Assembly (NCBI GenBank): GCA_020726505.1
Contig: JAHLEZ010000009.1
Span: 2,480,001 to 2,544,000, forward strand
Length of the DNA stretch: 64,000 nucleotides
Direction of reading: 5' to 3'
From: Leptodontidium sp. MPI-SDFR-AT-0119
Lineage: Eukaryota; Ascomycota; Leotiomycetes; Helotiales; Leptodontidiaceae
Positions within the stretch are counted from its first letter, which is position 1, and each line of letters starts with the position of its first letter. Under the pieces are notes generated by a model that was not told the DNA's origin, did not search any database, and saw only the letters and a list, made by a program, of their open reading frames with translations. Position numbers and translations under genes: made by a program. Below are positions 31,467 through 42,704 of the stretch, piece after piece.

Positions 31467-32826
31467 TGTGAGGAAATGATCAGGTGACGTTCATATTTTA
31501 TGAATAGCCTCACTTTATGAATATTAAGTAAATAACTTAAGTTAGAGATTTCCTTACGAATCTCTTTCTTCCTTATAAATAATCATTTTACCCAAGTCGC
31601 ATTCGACCTCGTTCATGCTCTTGTACCGTCATAGCTGATAATGTACATGAGAGACGTGTGAGTGACGGGACACGAGTTCGTGGCTTTTACCAACGTCTGG
31701 GGCGAGCCACTATTTCTTTTCTAGCTTTGCGGTACTATCTCGGTGGATTTTCCGATTACTTCACTCAATCGTTGTGATGTAACTATCTTGTCTTCACATT
31801 GAAATTCATAAACCATACCTACGTCTTTTCTCACCTTTCCTCATGCCAGAGATCGCGGTCGAGCTACATATTCTTTTCCGTCGTACTTGCTGCTAAGAAG
31901 CACATAAACTAACCACTAACGAGTACTACGGGTCGGATACCCAGTCATCAGGCTATTCTAACCGAGGGTTGTAGGGGTATTGGATTGGTCACGAATGGCC
32001 ACGAATGGCCACGAATGGTCACTGGCTCATGTAATCGGCATTCACTCAGAAAATAGCTATACTCATTCAATAATGAAGGTCATTGATGTTCAAGTCTGTT
32101 TGTTGGTGTGCGGGGGTATGGATTGAGTTGATTGCCTAACTACAATGCTGCGCACGCTATATTTATAGGCTTCCTTCAGGGCCTCAGGCCCTGTAGTTTG
32201 CCACTTTGGTGACCAATACTTCGCCAGTTCTTATTAAAGGAGGCTTCGAACTAATTTCTAGTATTCGGCTTAACAGGAGTATTCTATTATAAGGAAGCAT
32301 GAAAGTTACCTTTGCAAAAAAGAGTTACATATTCGTAGCCAAATAACGGGATAATTGTTGTACTCGCGCAAGGAGCTTGGTAGATAAGTACCTAAAGAAA
32401 AGGGGGAGTGGGGTGGGGAGGAAAAGAAAGAATATTTCAAGCAGGGGTTTGCAAAGAAGTCTCGAAGTAAGAGGATGCCTCAGATGCCTCCAAAAGACTG
32501 CTTTGATGACTGGCTCATTTGGCTCTAGAGCGCCCTCGTGACTTCAGGGATCACGTGTTTGTCAAGCCTAACTTCTTTGAGACTGCTCGCTCGAGCCCTG
32601 GACCGTGCCATTCCTCTGGTTCGTTTCTCATGTCGCGACCACTTGTTTATGCTATTATTTAATTCCTAACAGAGATAGAGACGTCGCGGGAGGGCGCTCG
32701 AGCCACCTCCATCATAAGGGAGAACGTCAATCCAGCGCTCTCCATGTTCTTAGCACGTCGACTCTCAATCTTCCTCTTTCTCGCATCGATTCGGGCGTTG
32801 ATTGCTCGTTTACTCCTGAAACCGAG
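31467..32826. other. Intergenic, no gene seen
   Basis: Ordinary to slightly AT-rich. A short tandem of CACGAATGGC units lies at about 31989-32020, and a G-rich patch is near 32400-32420. The in-frame extension of the next gene back to 32605 is open but low in similarity to anything and may be 5' leader. Confidence 0.4.
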
Positions 32827-34596
32827 ATGGCGGACTTGAACCGTCCGACACAAAGCCCAGTACTGCCACGGACGACATCACCTTTTGCCGCGCCGCCCTC
32901 GCCTTCAGCCTTGTCTCCCGCGTCGACTTCCACTCTGTCTCTGCCCCAGGTTGATATCCTGAATCAAGAGCAAAGCATCGCAGGTTCTACGAATAGTGCG
33001 ACGAGAACACTCCCGAGTCTCATTCGCCTCGATGAGACCCGGAAGTGCGAATACAGAATGTCAGATGTGGAGCTGATTGCTACGAATAATCCTTATGCAT
33101 TCTGTAGCATTCAGAGGGACAATACTCAATATCCGCCTCGTCGAGTTATTGCTCAATGTAGCAATAGCCATTTTACCCAACAGTGGGAATCTCGGCTTTC
33201 GGACCTTGTTATAGCGGTCTTAAAAGATCTTCCCTGGACCTGGAAATTAGATGTTTTACGCCGCGGCTTTACGGTAGACGGGCAGTATAATACTTCAATA
33301 ACTCCCATTGTACTTTACCTTCGCATGGGACAAGATTTCGAGGCAACGGATCAAGATGCGGATAGTATTGCCCAAAGCTTAGCTGGTCTTATTTTCAACC
33401 ATTGGCACGGAGAAGAGTTAGTATTATATTCTGAGACTTCATTCTGATCTCGTGTACTTTCTGACCTCGCTAGTATTTACGTCGAAATCTGCAAAGTCCA
33501 ATTACGCGCCACTACGAGACCTACGGTTTCTTTCAATAATTCGTTCCTCTTAAGCTGTATCTACAGTCGAAGCTTGCCATTTCCTGGATCTTCTATTGGC
33601 CAACTTCTTACGGAAAAAGGAAAAGAGAAAGACTGCATGACCGGCACTCTTACAGGATATATTACCACGAGTCGAACCATAAGCCAGAGTACTTTGGATT
33701 AACTACGGGTCATACTCTGCCAGAAGGATATGGAAGTCAGGCTCATTCCCCAAGTCCCATCGATCAGCAACAAATCAGGGTGATAATCGACCAGCATTTG
33801 AAACCATATGCCGCCTTTACATTGTGGAAAAAGTTACGCAAGCAAATCGGAAAGCTTTTCTCCCGAGAGACGACCCCTTCGGAATATTGGAGAACAATTG
33901 CAAAAGATATGAAGAAGTGGGATACTCAGCTTGGTACTGTAGAAGGACAATCACGATTTTGCGATAGCCGGATCGATCCCCTCGACTGGTCTATTGTTAG
34001 TGTCGACCAAGCAAAAGCCAAAGGAACTTTGCCTCTGAATCAGGTATGATCTTAATACCTTTTAAAGGCCTGCCTTGTACTAATAGTAAAAGCATTCTCC
34101 TTCGAATTCCATCGAGATCAACAGTGGCTTTCACCATCCAGCTCTTCGGTGTTTCACTCAAGAAAGAGCTGATGCCGCTCGCCAATACTTCGCAAATGGC
34201 CCGTCGTTTAAGCCCACGTCTTCTTTCCCAGAGGATTTAAACGACGTACACGTGTATTTGAAGCCGCCAAGTGCTACAACACAAAGATGGGTAGTTGCCA
34301 ATCGTCACGATACTCGAAGTATTACCCAACTTCGCCCAAAAGACGTGCCTGTTCGATTAATCACTTTAATCACTCCTACTGATTCCCCTTTCGATGTGGT
34401 TTCTGCTCAAGGAGACTCGGGATCGATTGTTCTTAACCGTACTTACAATCCTGTCGGCATCATCACACCTGGAGTACCTAAAGGCCTAAATACCAAGGAG
34501 GATTTGACTTATGTAGTACCAATAGAAACCGTTTTGGTAGATATCGCGAAGGAGCAAAATTGGAAACCAGGAAGTGTAACCTTTTGCTCAGGATAA
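32827..34596 (+). pseudogene. Trypsin-like serine protease domain protein, damaged
   Basis: Starting at ATG 32827, a Ser/Pro-rich N-terminus leads into an unrecognised domain (CEYRMSDVELIATNNPYAF on). The frame meets TGA at 33445-33447 but stays open beyond it to about 33700. A one-base shift near 33657 then gives EYFGLTTGHTLPEG, the His-containing motif of the chymotrypsin fold. An intron at 34044-34092 (GTATGA to AAAAG) follows. The last exon carries VVSAQGDSGSIVLN, with the catalytic Ser in GDSG, and a normal-looking C-terminus. One nonsense and one frameshift make it a likely pseudogene. The domain pairing resembles predicted trypsin-like proteases of filamentous fungi with unknown role. 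Confidence 0.68.
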
Positions 34597-35519
34597 GTTT
34601 CTGGTAGCTTTCAAACAGCTCGATAGTATAAAACCTTATGGGTCTTAATACATCAGAACTAAGACGACAGAAGAAAGTTGATTCGGGGCTGTGGTCAATC
34701 ACGTTAATACTTGTAACTAAACTCGTTCTTAAGAACTGATTACTACCCAAGGACTTCTTACGCTTTTAATAGCGCTACTCAGGATAAAATATGTCTATTG
34801 GCAATACGAGAGGATGAGGGTGTGAGAGGCAAAGAAAATTTCGAATAAACATCCGCGGCGAGACGGTACGATCCGGCGCCAATGCTAATATAAACTGGGG
34901 TTTTATGCGAATATCGTGGCTTCGAATCTGTCTCCCTTACTTACTCGTGATACTTTCGTTGACGAAAAGGAATTGATATAGCCTCGCACCTAAATTCCGC
35001 AAACGTTGCACATAATAATAAAGCTGCTCCGGTGGTGTCCACTTCGTTTGGAGATTGTCGGAGAAAAAGGATGAAGATCGAATGATATGGCAAGAGCAAT
35101 TTAAGTTTGCTTTGTTGTCGATACAAGTACTTCAAGTTACACGACCAGAAAAACGGAGAAAGAGGGGCTGCATTTAGCTAAGGGATTTAGGTGAGATTAT
35201 ATCCTCGAAGGCTAATGATATTTTTGAGCGCGATTTAAAAACACATAACGTGTAAGGGTTAATAAATTATTTTATTAAAATATATGTGTCTGAATTTTAT
35301 AGCATTTATATTACGAGGTGAGCCTGGTGTTACATCTTTCTCCTTTGAGATGAAACCATCGTGGGTTTTGTCGCGGCTAGCAATGAAGTAAGCGTTGCGG
35401 CATATCCTTTGATAATTCACAATACTTTATGCGCCTTAGTAATATGCTTCCTTATATTACCCACGTACTTTTCATATTCGCATTGAAGAGCAGTCTGCAC
35501 GTTTCGCCTAAAGGTTTCT
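34597..35519. other. Intergenic, partly AT-rich, no gene seen
   Basis: No supported coding region. A 117-codon minus frame overlapping 35417-35770 has coiled-coil-like composition (LFRRQVQELNEYLETF). It may be a downstream exon of the JmjC-type pseudogene read in another frame, but this could not be settled. Confidence 0.35.
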
Positions 35520-36708
35520 AGATATTCGTTAAGCTCTTGCACTTGCCTTCGAAACAGCGCTGTGGTCTTAACAAAATCAAGTGTTTTATGAATACTGGTC
35601 GCAGCTTTATCCAGCTGTGGAGGGTATTGAAAAGCACAGCTGGCAGCTTTATTTGGAGCTTCGACGACAGGGCGTTTATGTACGATCGAACATCTTCGGA
35701 GATAGCGGTTGGAGATATGTGGAATATCGGCAGGTGAGCTTTCAAGATCCGACTTATGGCCGGGAGGCACTCGATCGTAGAGTAATTTATATTAACGAGA
35801 AATCCCCTAATAGTTGTGAAGATAACGTGAAGAGCAAGTGCAGGAAAGTCAAGCTCATGGGAAGAATCAGTCTTAACAATTATGCCGCCTTGGAGCTTTA
35901 ATCCAATCCGTGCGAGGCGATTGCGAAACCTAGTTGATTTAACATAAATCTCTAGGTTCTGTGGCGTCCTTGGAAAGAGGGGTTACACTTTCTTACATTT
36001 GCTAATTGTTTGAGATAATCCCTGGTGAAGAATATCTAAATGTGTTAGCTAAAGCTGTTAAATTGCATCATGAGCTTATCGTGATGAAGGTTAATAAATA
36101 AGCCCGTTGGCGTTACATTAATCCCAACTTTAAAGCGATTGGTATAGACATGGTGGCTCGATTGGATTTGTGAAGGCGGTTGCATTAGAATTTCCGATGT
36201 ATCTGGGGCCCATACATTCAACAAAGAGTATGTTGAATGCCGTGGAGCAGTGGTGGTAGCCTGGTACAAAGCGGCAGCTGCCATTCTGAACTTCTTATCA
36301 TCGAGATCGGATTTAGCGGATCGCTTCGTTTGAGTTGCTTGACCATTGCTTCCAAGCTCAGGCGGCTCTTGTCCCTCGCGGAGGACTTGATAATCTGTGG
36401 ATTTCCGTATCATACCGACCACTAAGGTATATATTGTCTCTTCGGAGGGCTCTATTTTGGACGAGTACAAGGTGGGTGGCCGGCCATCCCAGAGTGAAAT
36501 GGTGTACTCATCTAGTGACGACAGATCTTTGATTTCATTCTCGAATTCTAGTGGACATTTTGATCTCCAATCGTGCTTATCTATGTCGAGATAGGCTGAG
36601 AGCTGAGGGTGAGAGAGGGGTTTTGGCGGTGGGCACTGATGACTTCGAATTCTAGCAACGGCTTTTCCACACTGCTTGCAGGCCACCTTTCTCTTCTGAC
36701 ACGCATTT

Positions 36709-36721
36709 ATGTGTTCCCGTA
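36709..36721. repeat. Left 13-bp target-site duplication of the LINE
   Basis: ATGTGTTCCCGTA here is repeated exactly at 42692-42704 on the other side of the element. Confidence 0.9.
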
Positions 36722-36980
36722 CAAAAACATCTCTTTTTGCGGAGAATTTTTTCTTCGAAATTCGTCAAATTAGTTAACCCAAACCATTGACCGACGCTCA
36801 CAGAGTCAATCGCAACTGTCCCCAGTTGTCTTGGACAACTGGTGGTTGAGTTAGTAAATACTCAACTCACGTGAAAATCTTGCAAACCAGCCCTGAAGCC
36901 ATCACACCTCCCCAAACATATATACGACCAATCACAAACAGCAATCAGATCTCTAGAGACCTGTTAAGACCTCCCACAAC

Positions 36981-38513
36981 ATGTCAGACTCAATGGACAC
37001 ACAAACAGACCTCCCGGACGGAACCCAGGTGATATTGGGAAGCTCCATCCCTAACACCCCAACACACAGCAACGGAGGCCTCCTACCTAACTCAGACGAC
37101 CCAGCCCCTTCTAGCCCTACCTTAAGCAGACAGCAGAGAACTATTCAACCACAATTCAACCCCAACAGCTTCGGCAGAGGAGATCTAAACCTAAGCCCCT
37201 TTACAGGGGGAGTATCCACACCAAATCTGGATTTTGCCTCCGCTCACCGCCCCCCAATACAGCCTACTAAGAGACCAAACGACACTCAATTCAACCCACG
37301 CAGCACCAAATACACCAAGAACGTGGCACCAAGAACAGTAAACGAAGCTCTGTTACAAGCTAGACAACTGTTATGCTGGGCCCTAGGAAGAGAAGAGAAC
37401 GAAGACAGCAAAACCAGCATTATACACCTGATCTCCCAATTTCAAGAACATATGGACGGAAACCCAGTGCAATCAGCGGCAAAACACATCATCAACACTG
37501 CCAACTACCTAGGGAACACGGCTCTGAAGCTTACGAAGGCTAAAAGCGCTGAAAAACCGACAGCCCAGCAAAATCCCCCGCGAAACACCCCTCTAAACGG
37601 CCCCCAAAATGGCCCTGGCCTAATGTCCTCCATGTTCAGTCCTGAATCACGTGGAACCACCATACACCTGCAAAGAACACCAAAACCCACTCCACAACAA
37701 GCCGCAGAGAAGAGAAGAGAAGCCAAAAGGCAGAAACGACTGATTCTGACTAAAACTACACTTGAAGGCTTTAACGAAATCGACTCTCTCGACCTACGCA
37801 ACAAAATCAACCAAGAAATCAAAGCCAGGACCCATCTAGGACCCGTAGTTAGCACGGTCACTAGGTCTCTTCAAAAGAATCTGATTATTACAACCACGGA
37901 CGACTTCAAAGCAGAAATGCTCCAGGCCCATGAAGACCTCTTAAGACAACTCATCACTTACCAAACCGCAAAGGTAGACACCCAATACTACAAAGTAGTC
38001 GCCCATAGTATTCCACTAAGAGTATTCAACACCGATGGAGGCATGGCGGTTATCAAAGACGAGATCCTAACCTTCAACAAAGGATTGGACCTAGAACTCG
38101 TCGGAGAACCATACTGGCTGACTTCCCGGGAAAAACGAATGGACCCCAATCAACTCCACGGCTCAGTCATAATCTCCTTTCGGAAAGAAGAGGACGCCAG
38201 GAAAGCAATCCGAAACAGGCTCCAAATAGCTGGAATCAGCGCTAGGGTGGAAAAACTCCATTCTACCTCCCCTCTTATACAATGTACAAACTGCTGGGGA
38301 TTCGGCCACTTGCAACAATACTGCAAAAGAACCCCAATATGCAGAATATGTGCAAAGGAACATGCAACACAGCAGCACCACTGCTCGAACTGCCAAACCG
38401 CTGGGAAATCATGCCAACACACCACATTCAAATGCGCTAACTGCGGAGGCAGCCATTCAGCGGACAGTAAAAGATGCGAACTCTCCCCCTCTCACCCTAC
38501 GGAGAAAGCATGA
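36981..38513 (+). CDS. LINE ORF1: gag-like nucleic-acid-binding protein
   Basis: A 510-residue protein. The first 130 residues are Pro/Ser/Asn-rich and likely disordered. The middle (about 230-400) resembles the RNA-binding region of Tad1-type ORF1 proteins. Near the C-terminus, Cys/His clusters form zinc knuckles (CTNCWGFGHLQQYC, CRICAKEHATQQHHC and CANCGGSHSADSKRC). It should coat the element RNA. The stop codon TGA at 38511-38513 overlaps the proposed ORF2 start in ATGA, suggesting coupled termination and reinitiation. Confidence 0.9.
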   Translation: MSDSMDTQTDLPDGTQVILGSSIPNTPTHSNGGLLPNSDDPAPSSPTLSRQQRTIQPQFNPNSFGRGDLNLSPFTGGVSTPNLDFASAHRPPIQPTKRPNDTQFNPRSTKYTKNVAPRTVNEALLQARQLLCWALGREENEDSKTSIIHLISQFQEHMDGNPVQSAAKHIINTANYLGNTALKLTKAKSAEKPTAQQNPPRNTPLNGPQNGPGLMSSMFSPESRGTTIHLQRTPKPTPQQAAEKRREAKRQKRLILTKTTLEGFNEIDSLDLRNKINQEIKARTHLGPVVSTVTRSLQKNLIITTTDDFKAEMLQAHEDLLRQLITYQTAKVDTQYYKVVAHSIPLRVFNTDGGMAVIKDEILTFNKGLDLELVGEPYWLTSREKRMDPNQLHGSVIISFRKEEDARKAIRNRLQIAGISARVEKLHSTSPLIQCTNCWGFGHLQQYCKRTPICRICAKEHATQQHHCSNCQTAGKSCQHTTFKCANCGGSHSADSKRCELSPSHPTEKA

Positions 38514-41500
38514 TAGACACCGCTGTCAAGATTATATCTATCAACTGCAACATCAACAACAAACCTACAGAGAACGCGCTACAGATAGCTGTAGAGTGCA
38601 AAGCAGACATAATCTTGATTCAAGAGCCATGGTTCGGCAGAGAGAGAGTCAGAAACGAATGGACGAACCTCAGCTCTACCGGCCACCCAGGCTACACGCA
38701 AATCCTCCCAAACTACGATACCAACCATCGCCCAAGAACGTTGACATACGTCTCCAAAACGTTTTCTCCTTCCGTCAACCTTGCCACCGACTCGCCTAAT
38801 GACACAGACATTCAAGTATTAGACGTGACAGAAGGCTCTAACAAACTCCAAATCATCAACATATACAACCAAAGAGACCAAGGAGAATCAAATCAACGCA
38901 CCTTCCAGAGATGCCTCAAGAACCGCCAATTACACCCACACACAATCTTAGCAGGAGACTTCAACACACACCACCCATGGTGGAACCCACTCATCGGAAA
39001 CCCTAGCAAAGAAGCTGAAGACCTCGTGGAATGGCTAGAAGGGAACAACTTAAGCTTGCTAAATAAGCCTGGGAGAATCACCTTCATCAGAGAAAACGTC
39101 ACTCCTTCAGTACTAGACTTAGCCTTCTCCTCTCCATTAGTCTCTGAGAGATGCGATAACTTCAAACTCAACGCCGAGCTTGCCTCTGACCATATTGGTC
39201 TCCAAATCAACATCACTGCCAAGGACGACGACACAGTAGGAAACCCTGCCTTACAGGCTAGGTATAACATCAAAAAGGCGGATTGGGAGCTCTTTCAGAG
39301 AGAACTCATATATATCACAACTCAAACAAGAGACCTCCACAACCCAGATTTCGGCCCACACCTTATTACAATAAGCAACGCTCGGTCAATCGTCAGAGAG
39401 GACAACACCACACTCACGGAGCTCTTGGACAGCACAGCAGAGGCATTAACCGACGCTATAAGCAAAGCCGCCAAAATCGCCATCCCCCTGATCAAGCCAA
39501 GCGCTCATGCAAAAGCGTGGTGGACGCCAAAGCTCACCGAACTACGCAAAGACATGTCGGCAAAACACAGACACGTGACAGCAGAAGACCACTCTACCAC
39601 AGCCGCATGGTGCTCAGCTAGAAACACATATTTCACGGCAGTTAAGCAAGCCAAAACAGACCACTGGAACCAATTTCTAGAGAAGGAAGACCCCCGCTCC
39701 ATCTTTACAGCCATGAAATACACCAAGGGAAACCTTGTACGCCGTATTCCACACATCAAAAACAGACAAAATCAACTACAAACCACATTCCAAGGCAAAT
39801 GCGACGCCTTTAAGCAAGCCCTGTTTCCTCTACCACCGGACGCAGAAGAACCGGAATGGGAGAACTACACAGGAAACGGCACGAGATGGGAATGGCCAAG
39901 ACTTACTGTAGAAGAGCTCAAGACTGTATGTTCAGCTAAAGTCAAATCCAAATCACCAGGACCGGACGGCATTACCCAGGATATTATCACACACGCCTAC
40001 GAAGCTATCCCAGACACATTCTATAACGTATACTCTGTCCTTATTAACCTCGGATACCATCCAAAGAGCTGGAAACAAGCAACCGGAGCTATCCTCCAGA
40101 AGCCAAACAAAGAGGACTACGCAATTCCCAAATCATACCGAATCATAACGCTACTTAACTGCCTTGGAAAAGTAGCCGAACGAATCATAGCGCACAGACT
40201 GAGCTATTGGGCAGAAACAACGAACCTCTTACACAAGTCTCAAATGGGTGGAAGACTCAAAAAATCAGCAATCGACGCTGCTCTCTTGTTGACCAACGAG
40301 GTCGAACGGAACAAAAAGACAGGGTGGAAGTCGTCTACTCTCTTCATGGACGTAAAGGGGGCATACGACCACGTGGCAAGACACAGACTATACCGCATCT
40401 TACAAGAGCTAGACTTCCCTCTCTACATAATCGCCTGGATTGCATCTTTCTTAATCGACAGACAACTGAGACTAGCCTTTGACGGACAAATCCAAAGCTT
40501 CGCGGCCATTAAATCAGGGGTCCCGCAAGGAAGCCCTGTCTCTCCAATCCTATTCTTGATCTATATCAGAGACTTATTCAAATCCACAGGCGTCACGTGG
40601 ATCTCGTACGTAGACGACGTCTCAATCACTACAGCCTCTCCATCAATCAAAAAGAACGTCAGGCGACTAGAACAAGAAGCAAGGAAGATCTTCCAACTTG
40701 CTGAACACAACCAAATCGCATTCGACCTCGCAAAAACAGAGCTCTTGCACTGGAACACATCACATGACGCCCTCTCAGCTTCCATTAAGCTCCCAAACAA
40801 TGAGACAATCATGCCCAAAAGCTCTGTTAAATGGCTAGGCATATACTTCGACCCGTCGCTCTCCTTTAAACACCACGTAGCAACAAAAGTAGCAAAAGCC
40901 AGAGGAGCATTCCACAGGATGGCCAGACTAGCTAACATAGGCAAAGGCCTAACTCCCTTCGCTCTGAGACAACTATATACAGCATGCGTTACGAGTATTG
41001 CAGACTACGGATCCGTGATCTGGTGGAGAGGTCAACAACAATTCATCAAGCTCTTACAAAGCCTGCAGAACATGGCGATCAGGAAAATCCTAGGAGTGTT
41101 TCGTACAGCACCAATACTACCAATGGAAGTAGAAGCAGCTACCCCACCTCCCAAAATCCGCTTAAACCATAGCAACAGAATGTACGCCTTTCGTATGCTC
41201 AAACTGTCACCTGACCACCCAATCAACAAAGCTACACAAGCGATTGTAGCGCCGGTAGAGCCCCCTCCTAGAGAGAAAACAAAAGCGCCCTTACAACTTA
41301 AGCGCATCTATGATTCCATACGGCACCTGTACGACAATAACTCTTTGGAAAAACTCTCCCACCATCACTTCCCTCCGTGGAAGCGGCAAACCTACTTTAA
41401 CGTAGAGATCAGCAAGCTCCCAAAGGAAGAAGAGGCCAAAGTACATGAGGAACGTACCCTGAACAACCCCGCAAAGGATATATTTGTATATACCGACGCT

Positions 41501-42478
41501 TCACAGACTACCGAGAGAACAACTACTGGAATAGGTGTCGGACTGGTCGTACTCGTACCTCCTTCTACACTTATTCAACATCAAAAAACCCACAACCTAG
41601 GCAAAGATCAACTGGTTTACAACGGAGAGCTCGAAGGCGTCACGCAAGCCGTTGAATACGCAAACAGAACTGCCAAACCAGGCCTCACTTTCAACATATA
41701 CTCAGACAACCAAGCCGGCCTCTGGCGGCTCAAAACACCGTCCGACAACCCCGGCCAGAGCTGCCAAATCAGAGCTATTAGCGCAGCAAAACAAGCGACA
41801 GCAAAAGGCGCAAAAATCAACCTGAAATGGGTTCCAGGCCATGCAGACATCAACGGCAACGACAAAGCTGACGAACTGGCAAAGCTAGCCACCTCCCAAC
41901 ATCCAAACTCACACGACACGAGCTTCGCCATGCTGGGGATGAAAATCAAAGGCATGAGATCAACGGAATGGAAGCAAGCCATAGCTACGGACCGCAGAAG
42001 TAGCCTTTTGTACAACAACTCACACTCCTACCGCAAGATCTTCCCATGGAGCATATCAGGCAAGCTCAGAATAACCCCCGGTACTCCGCGAGAGATTGCC
42101 AGCGCCTTCTACCAGCTCAAAATCGGCCACGGCTACATCAAATCATACCTCCACAAGCTCGGCCATGCGTCCAACGACAGGTGCAGATGCGGTGCGAAAG
42201 AGACTGCTGAACACCTACTACTCAGCTGCCCAGAAACGGGTCTAGCCAGGAAGTACGTAAGAGACACCTTACGGCTCAAAACGCCCCTCTCTCAACGAAT
42301 TCTCATGCATACAACGAAAGGAATCGCTGCCACAGTTGAATTCCTAAAGACCACGAAGGTAGCCACGAGAGCGTGGCACCTGGGGAGGGGGGAAGAAGTA
42401 GAGGAGGAGGAGGAGGAGGAGGAGGAGGAGGAGGAGGAGGAGGAGGAGGAGGAGGAGGAGGAGGAGGATGGCGACTAG
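38510..42478 (+). CDS. LINE ORF2: endonuclease, reverse transcriptase and RNase H
   Basis: Starting at the ATG of ATGA (38510), the protein is about 1,322 residues. An in-frame ATG at 38474 inside ORF1 is possible but less likely. The domains in order are: an apurinic-like endonuclease (ISINCNINNKPTENAL, IILIQEPW, AGDFNTHHPWWN, ASDHIGL); a reverse transcriptase with fingers, palm and the catalytic YVDD (WISYVDDVSIT, about 40603); an RNase H with YTDAS, GELEGV, YSDNQAGLW and a HADINGNDKADELAK segment; then a C-terminal Cys/His motif (CRCGAKETAEHLLLSC). It ends in a run of more than twenty Glu encoded by a GGA/GAG microsatellite (42400-42468). All catalytic motifs look intact. Confidence 0.92.
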   Translation: MIDTAVKIISINCNINNKPTENALQIAVECKADIILIQEPWFGRERVRNEWTNLSSTGHPGYTQILPNYDTNHRPRTLTYVSKTFSPSVNLATDSPNDTDIQVLDVTEGSNKLQIINIYNQRDQGESNQRTFQRCLKNRQLHPHTILAGDFNTHHPWWNPLIGNPSKEAEDLVEWLEGNNLSLLNKPGRITFIRENVTPSVLDLAFSSPLVSERCDNFKLNAELASDHIGLQINITAKDDDTVGNPALQARYNIKKADWELFQRELIYITTQTRDLHNPDFGPHLITISNARSIVREDNTTLTELLDSTAEALTDAISKAAKIAIPLIKPSAHAKAWWTPKLTELRKDMSAKHRHVTAEDHSTTAAWCSARNTYFTAVKQAKTDHWNQFLEKEDPRSIFTAMKYTKGNLVRRIPHIKNRQNQLQTTFQGKCDAFKQALFPLPPDAEEPEWENYTGNGTRWEWPRLTVEELKTVCSAKVKSKSPGPDGITQDIITHAYEAIPDTFYNVYSVLINLGYHPKSWKQATGAILQKPNKEDYAIPKSYRIITLLNCLGKVAERIIAHRLSYWAETTNLLHKSQMGGRLKKSAIDAALLLTNEVERNKKTGWKSSTLFMDVKGAYDHVARHRLYRILQELDFPLYIIAWIASFLIDRQLRLAFDGQIQSFAAIKSGVPQGSPVSPILFLIYIRDLFKSTGVTWISYVDDVSITTASPSIKKNVRRLEQEARKIFQLAEHNQIAFDLAKTELLHWNTSHDALSASIKLPNNETIMPKSSVKWLGIYFDPSLSFKHHVATKVAKARGAFHRMARLANIGKGLTPFALRQLYTACVTSIADYGSVIWWRGQQQFIKLLQSLQNMAIRKILGVFRTAPILPMEVEAATPPPKIRLNHSNRMYAFRMLKLSPDHPINKATQAIVAPVEPPPREKTKAPLQLKRIYDSIRHLYDNNSLEKLSHHHFPPWKRQTYFNVEISKLPKEEEAKVHEERTLNNPAKDIFVYTDASQTTERTTTGIGVGLVVLVPPSTLIQHQKTHNLGKDQLVYNGELEGVTQAVEYANRTAKPGLTFNIYSDNQAGLWRLKTPSDNPGQSCQIRAISAAKQATAKGAKINLKWVPGHADINGNDKADELAKLATSQHPNSHDTSFAMLGMKIKGMRSTEWKQAIATDRRSSLLYNNSHSYRKIFPWSISGKLRITPGTPREIASAFYQLKIGHGYIKSYLHKLGHASNDRCRCGAKETAEHLLLSCPETGLARKYVRDTLRLKTPLSQRILMHTTKGIAATVEFLKTTKVATRAWHLGRGEEVEEEEEEEEEEEEEEEEEEEEEEDGD

Positions 42479-42691
42479 TCACATGACTAGAGACTGTTAA
42501 AACACCTTTCTTTTGTACAAATAGGGCAAGACCCTCACCAGCGCTTAGAACACATCAGACAGAGCCCCCAACCCTGTATCACAGCTTTCTTTTGTATTAG
42601 AATCAGCTCAAACAGCTAGGGAGAAATCCCGCCATGCTGCATAGTCATAGACTCACATAGCATGTAAAAAGGAATAATAATAATAATAATA

Positions 42692-42704
42692 ATGTGTTCC
42701 CGTA
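42692..42704. repeat. Right 13-bp target-site duplication of the LINE
   Basis: Exact copy of 36709-36721, directly after the trinucleotide tail. Confidence 0.9.

Larger units (their letters stand above)
36722..42691 (+). mobile_element. Complete Tad1-like LINE retrotransposon (about 5.97 kb)
   Basis: The element lies between identical 13-bp target duplications (36709-36721 and 42692-42704). It has a 5' leader of about 260 bp, two long open frames and a 3' tail of TAA/AAT trinucleotide repeats (42671-42691), the usual signature of target-primed reverse transcription. Both frames are uninterrupted and composition is not AT-shifted, unlike most repeats in this window. It is probably a young copy that has not passed through RIP. 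It disrupts a JmjC-type gene on the opposite strand. Confidence 0.93.
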
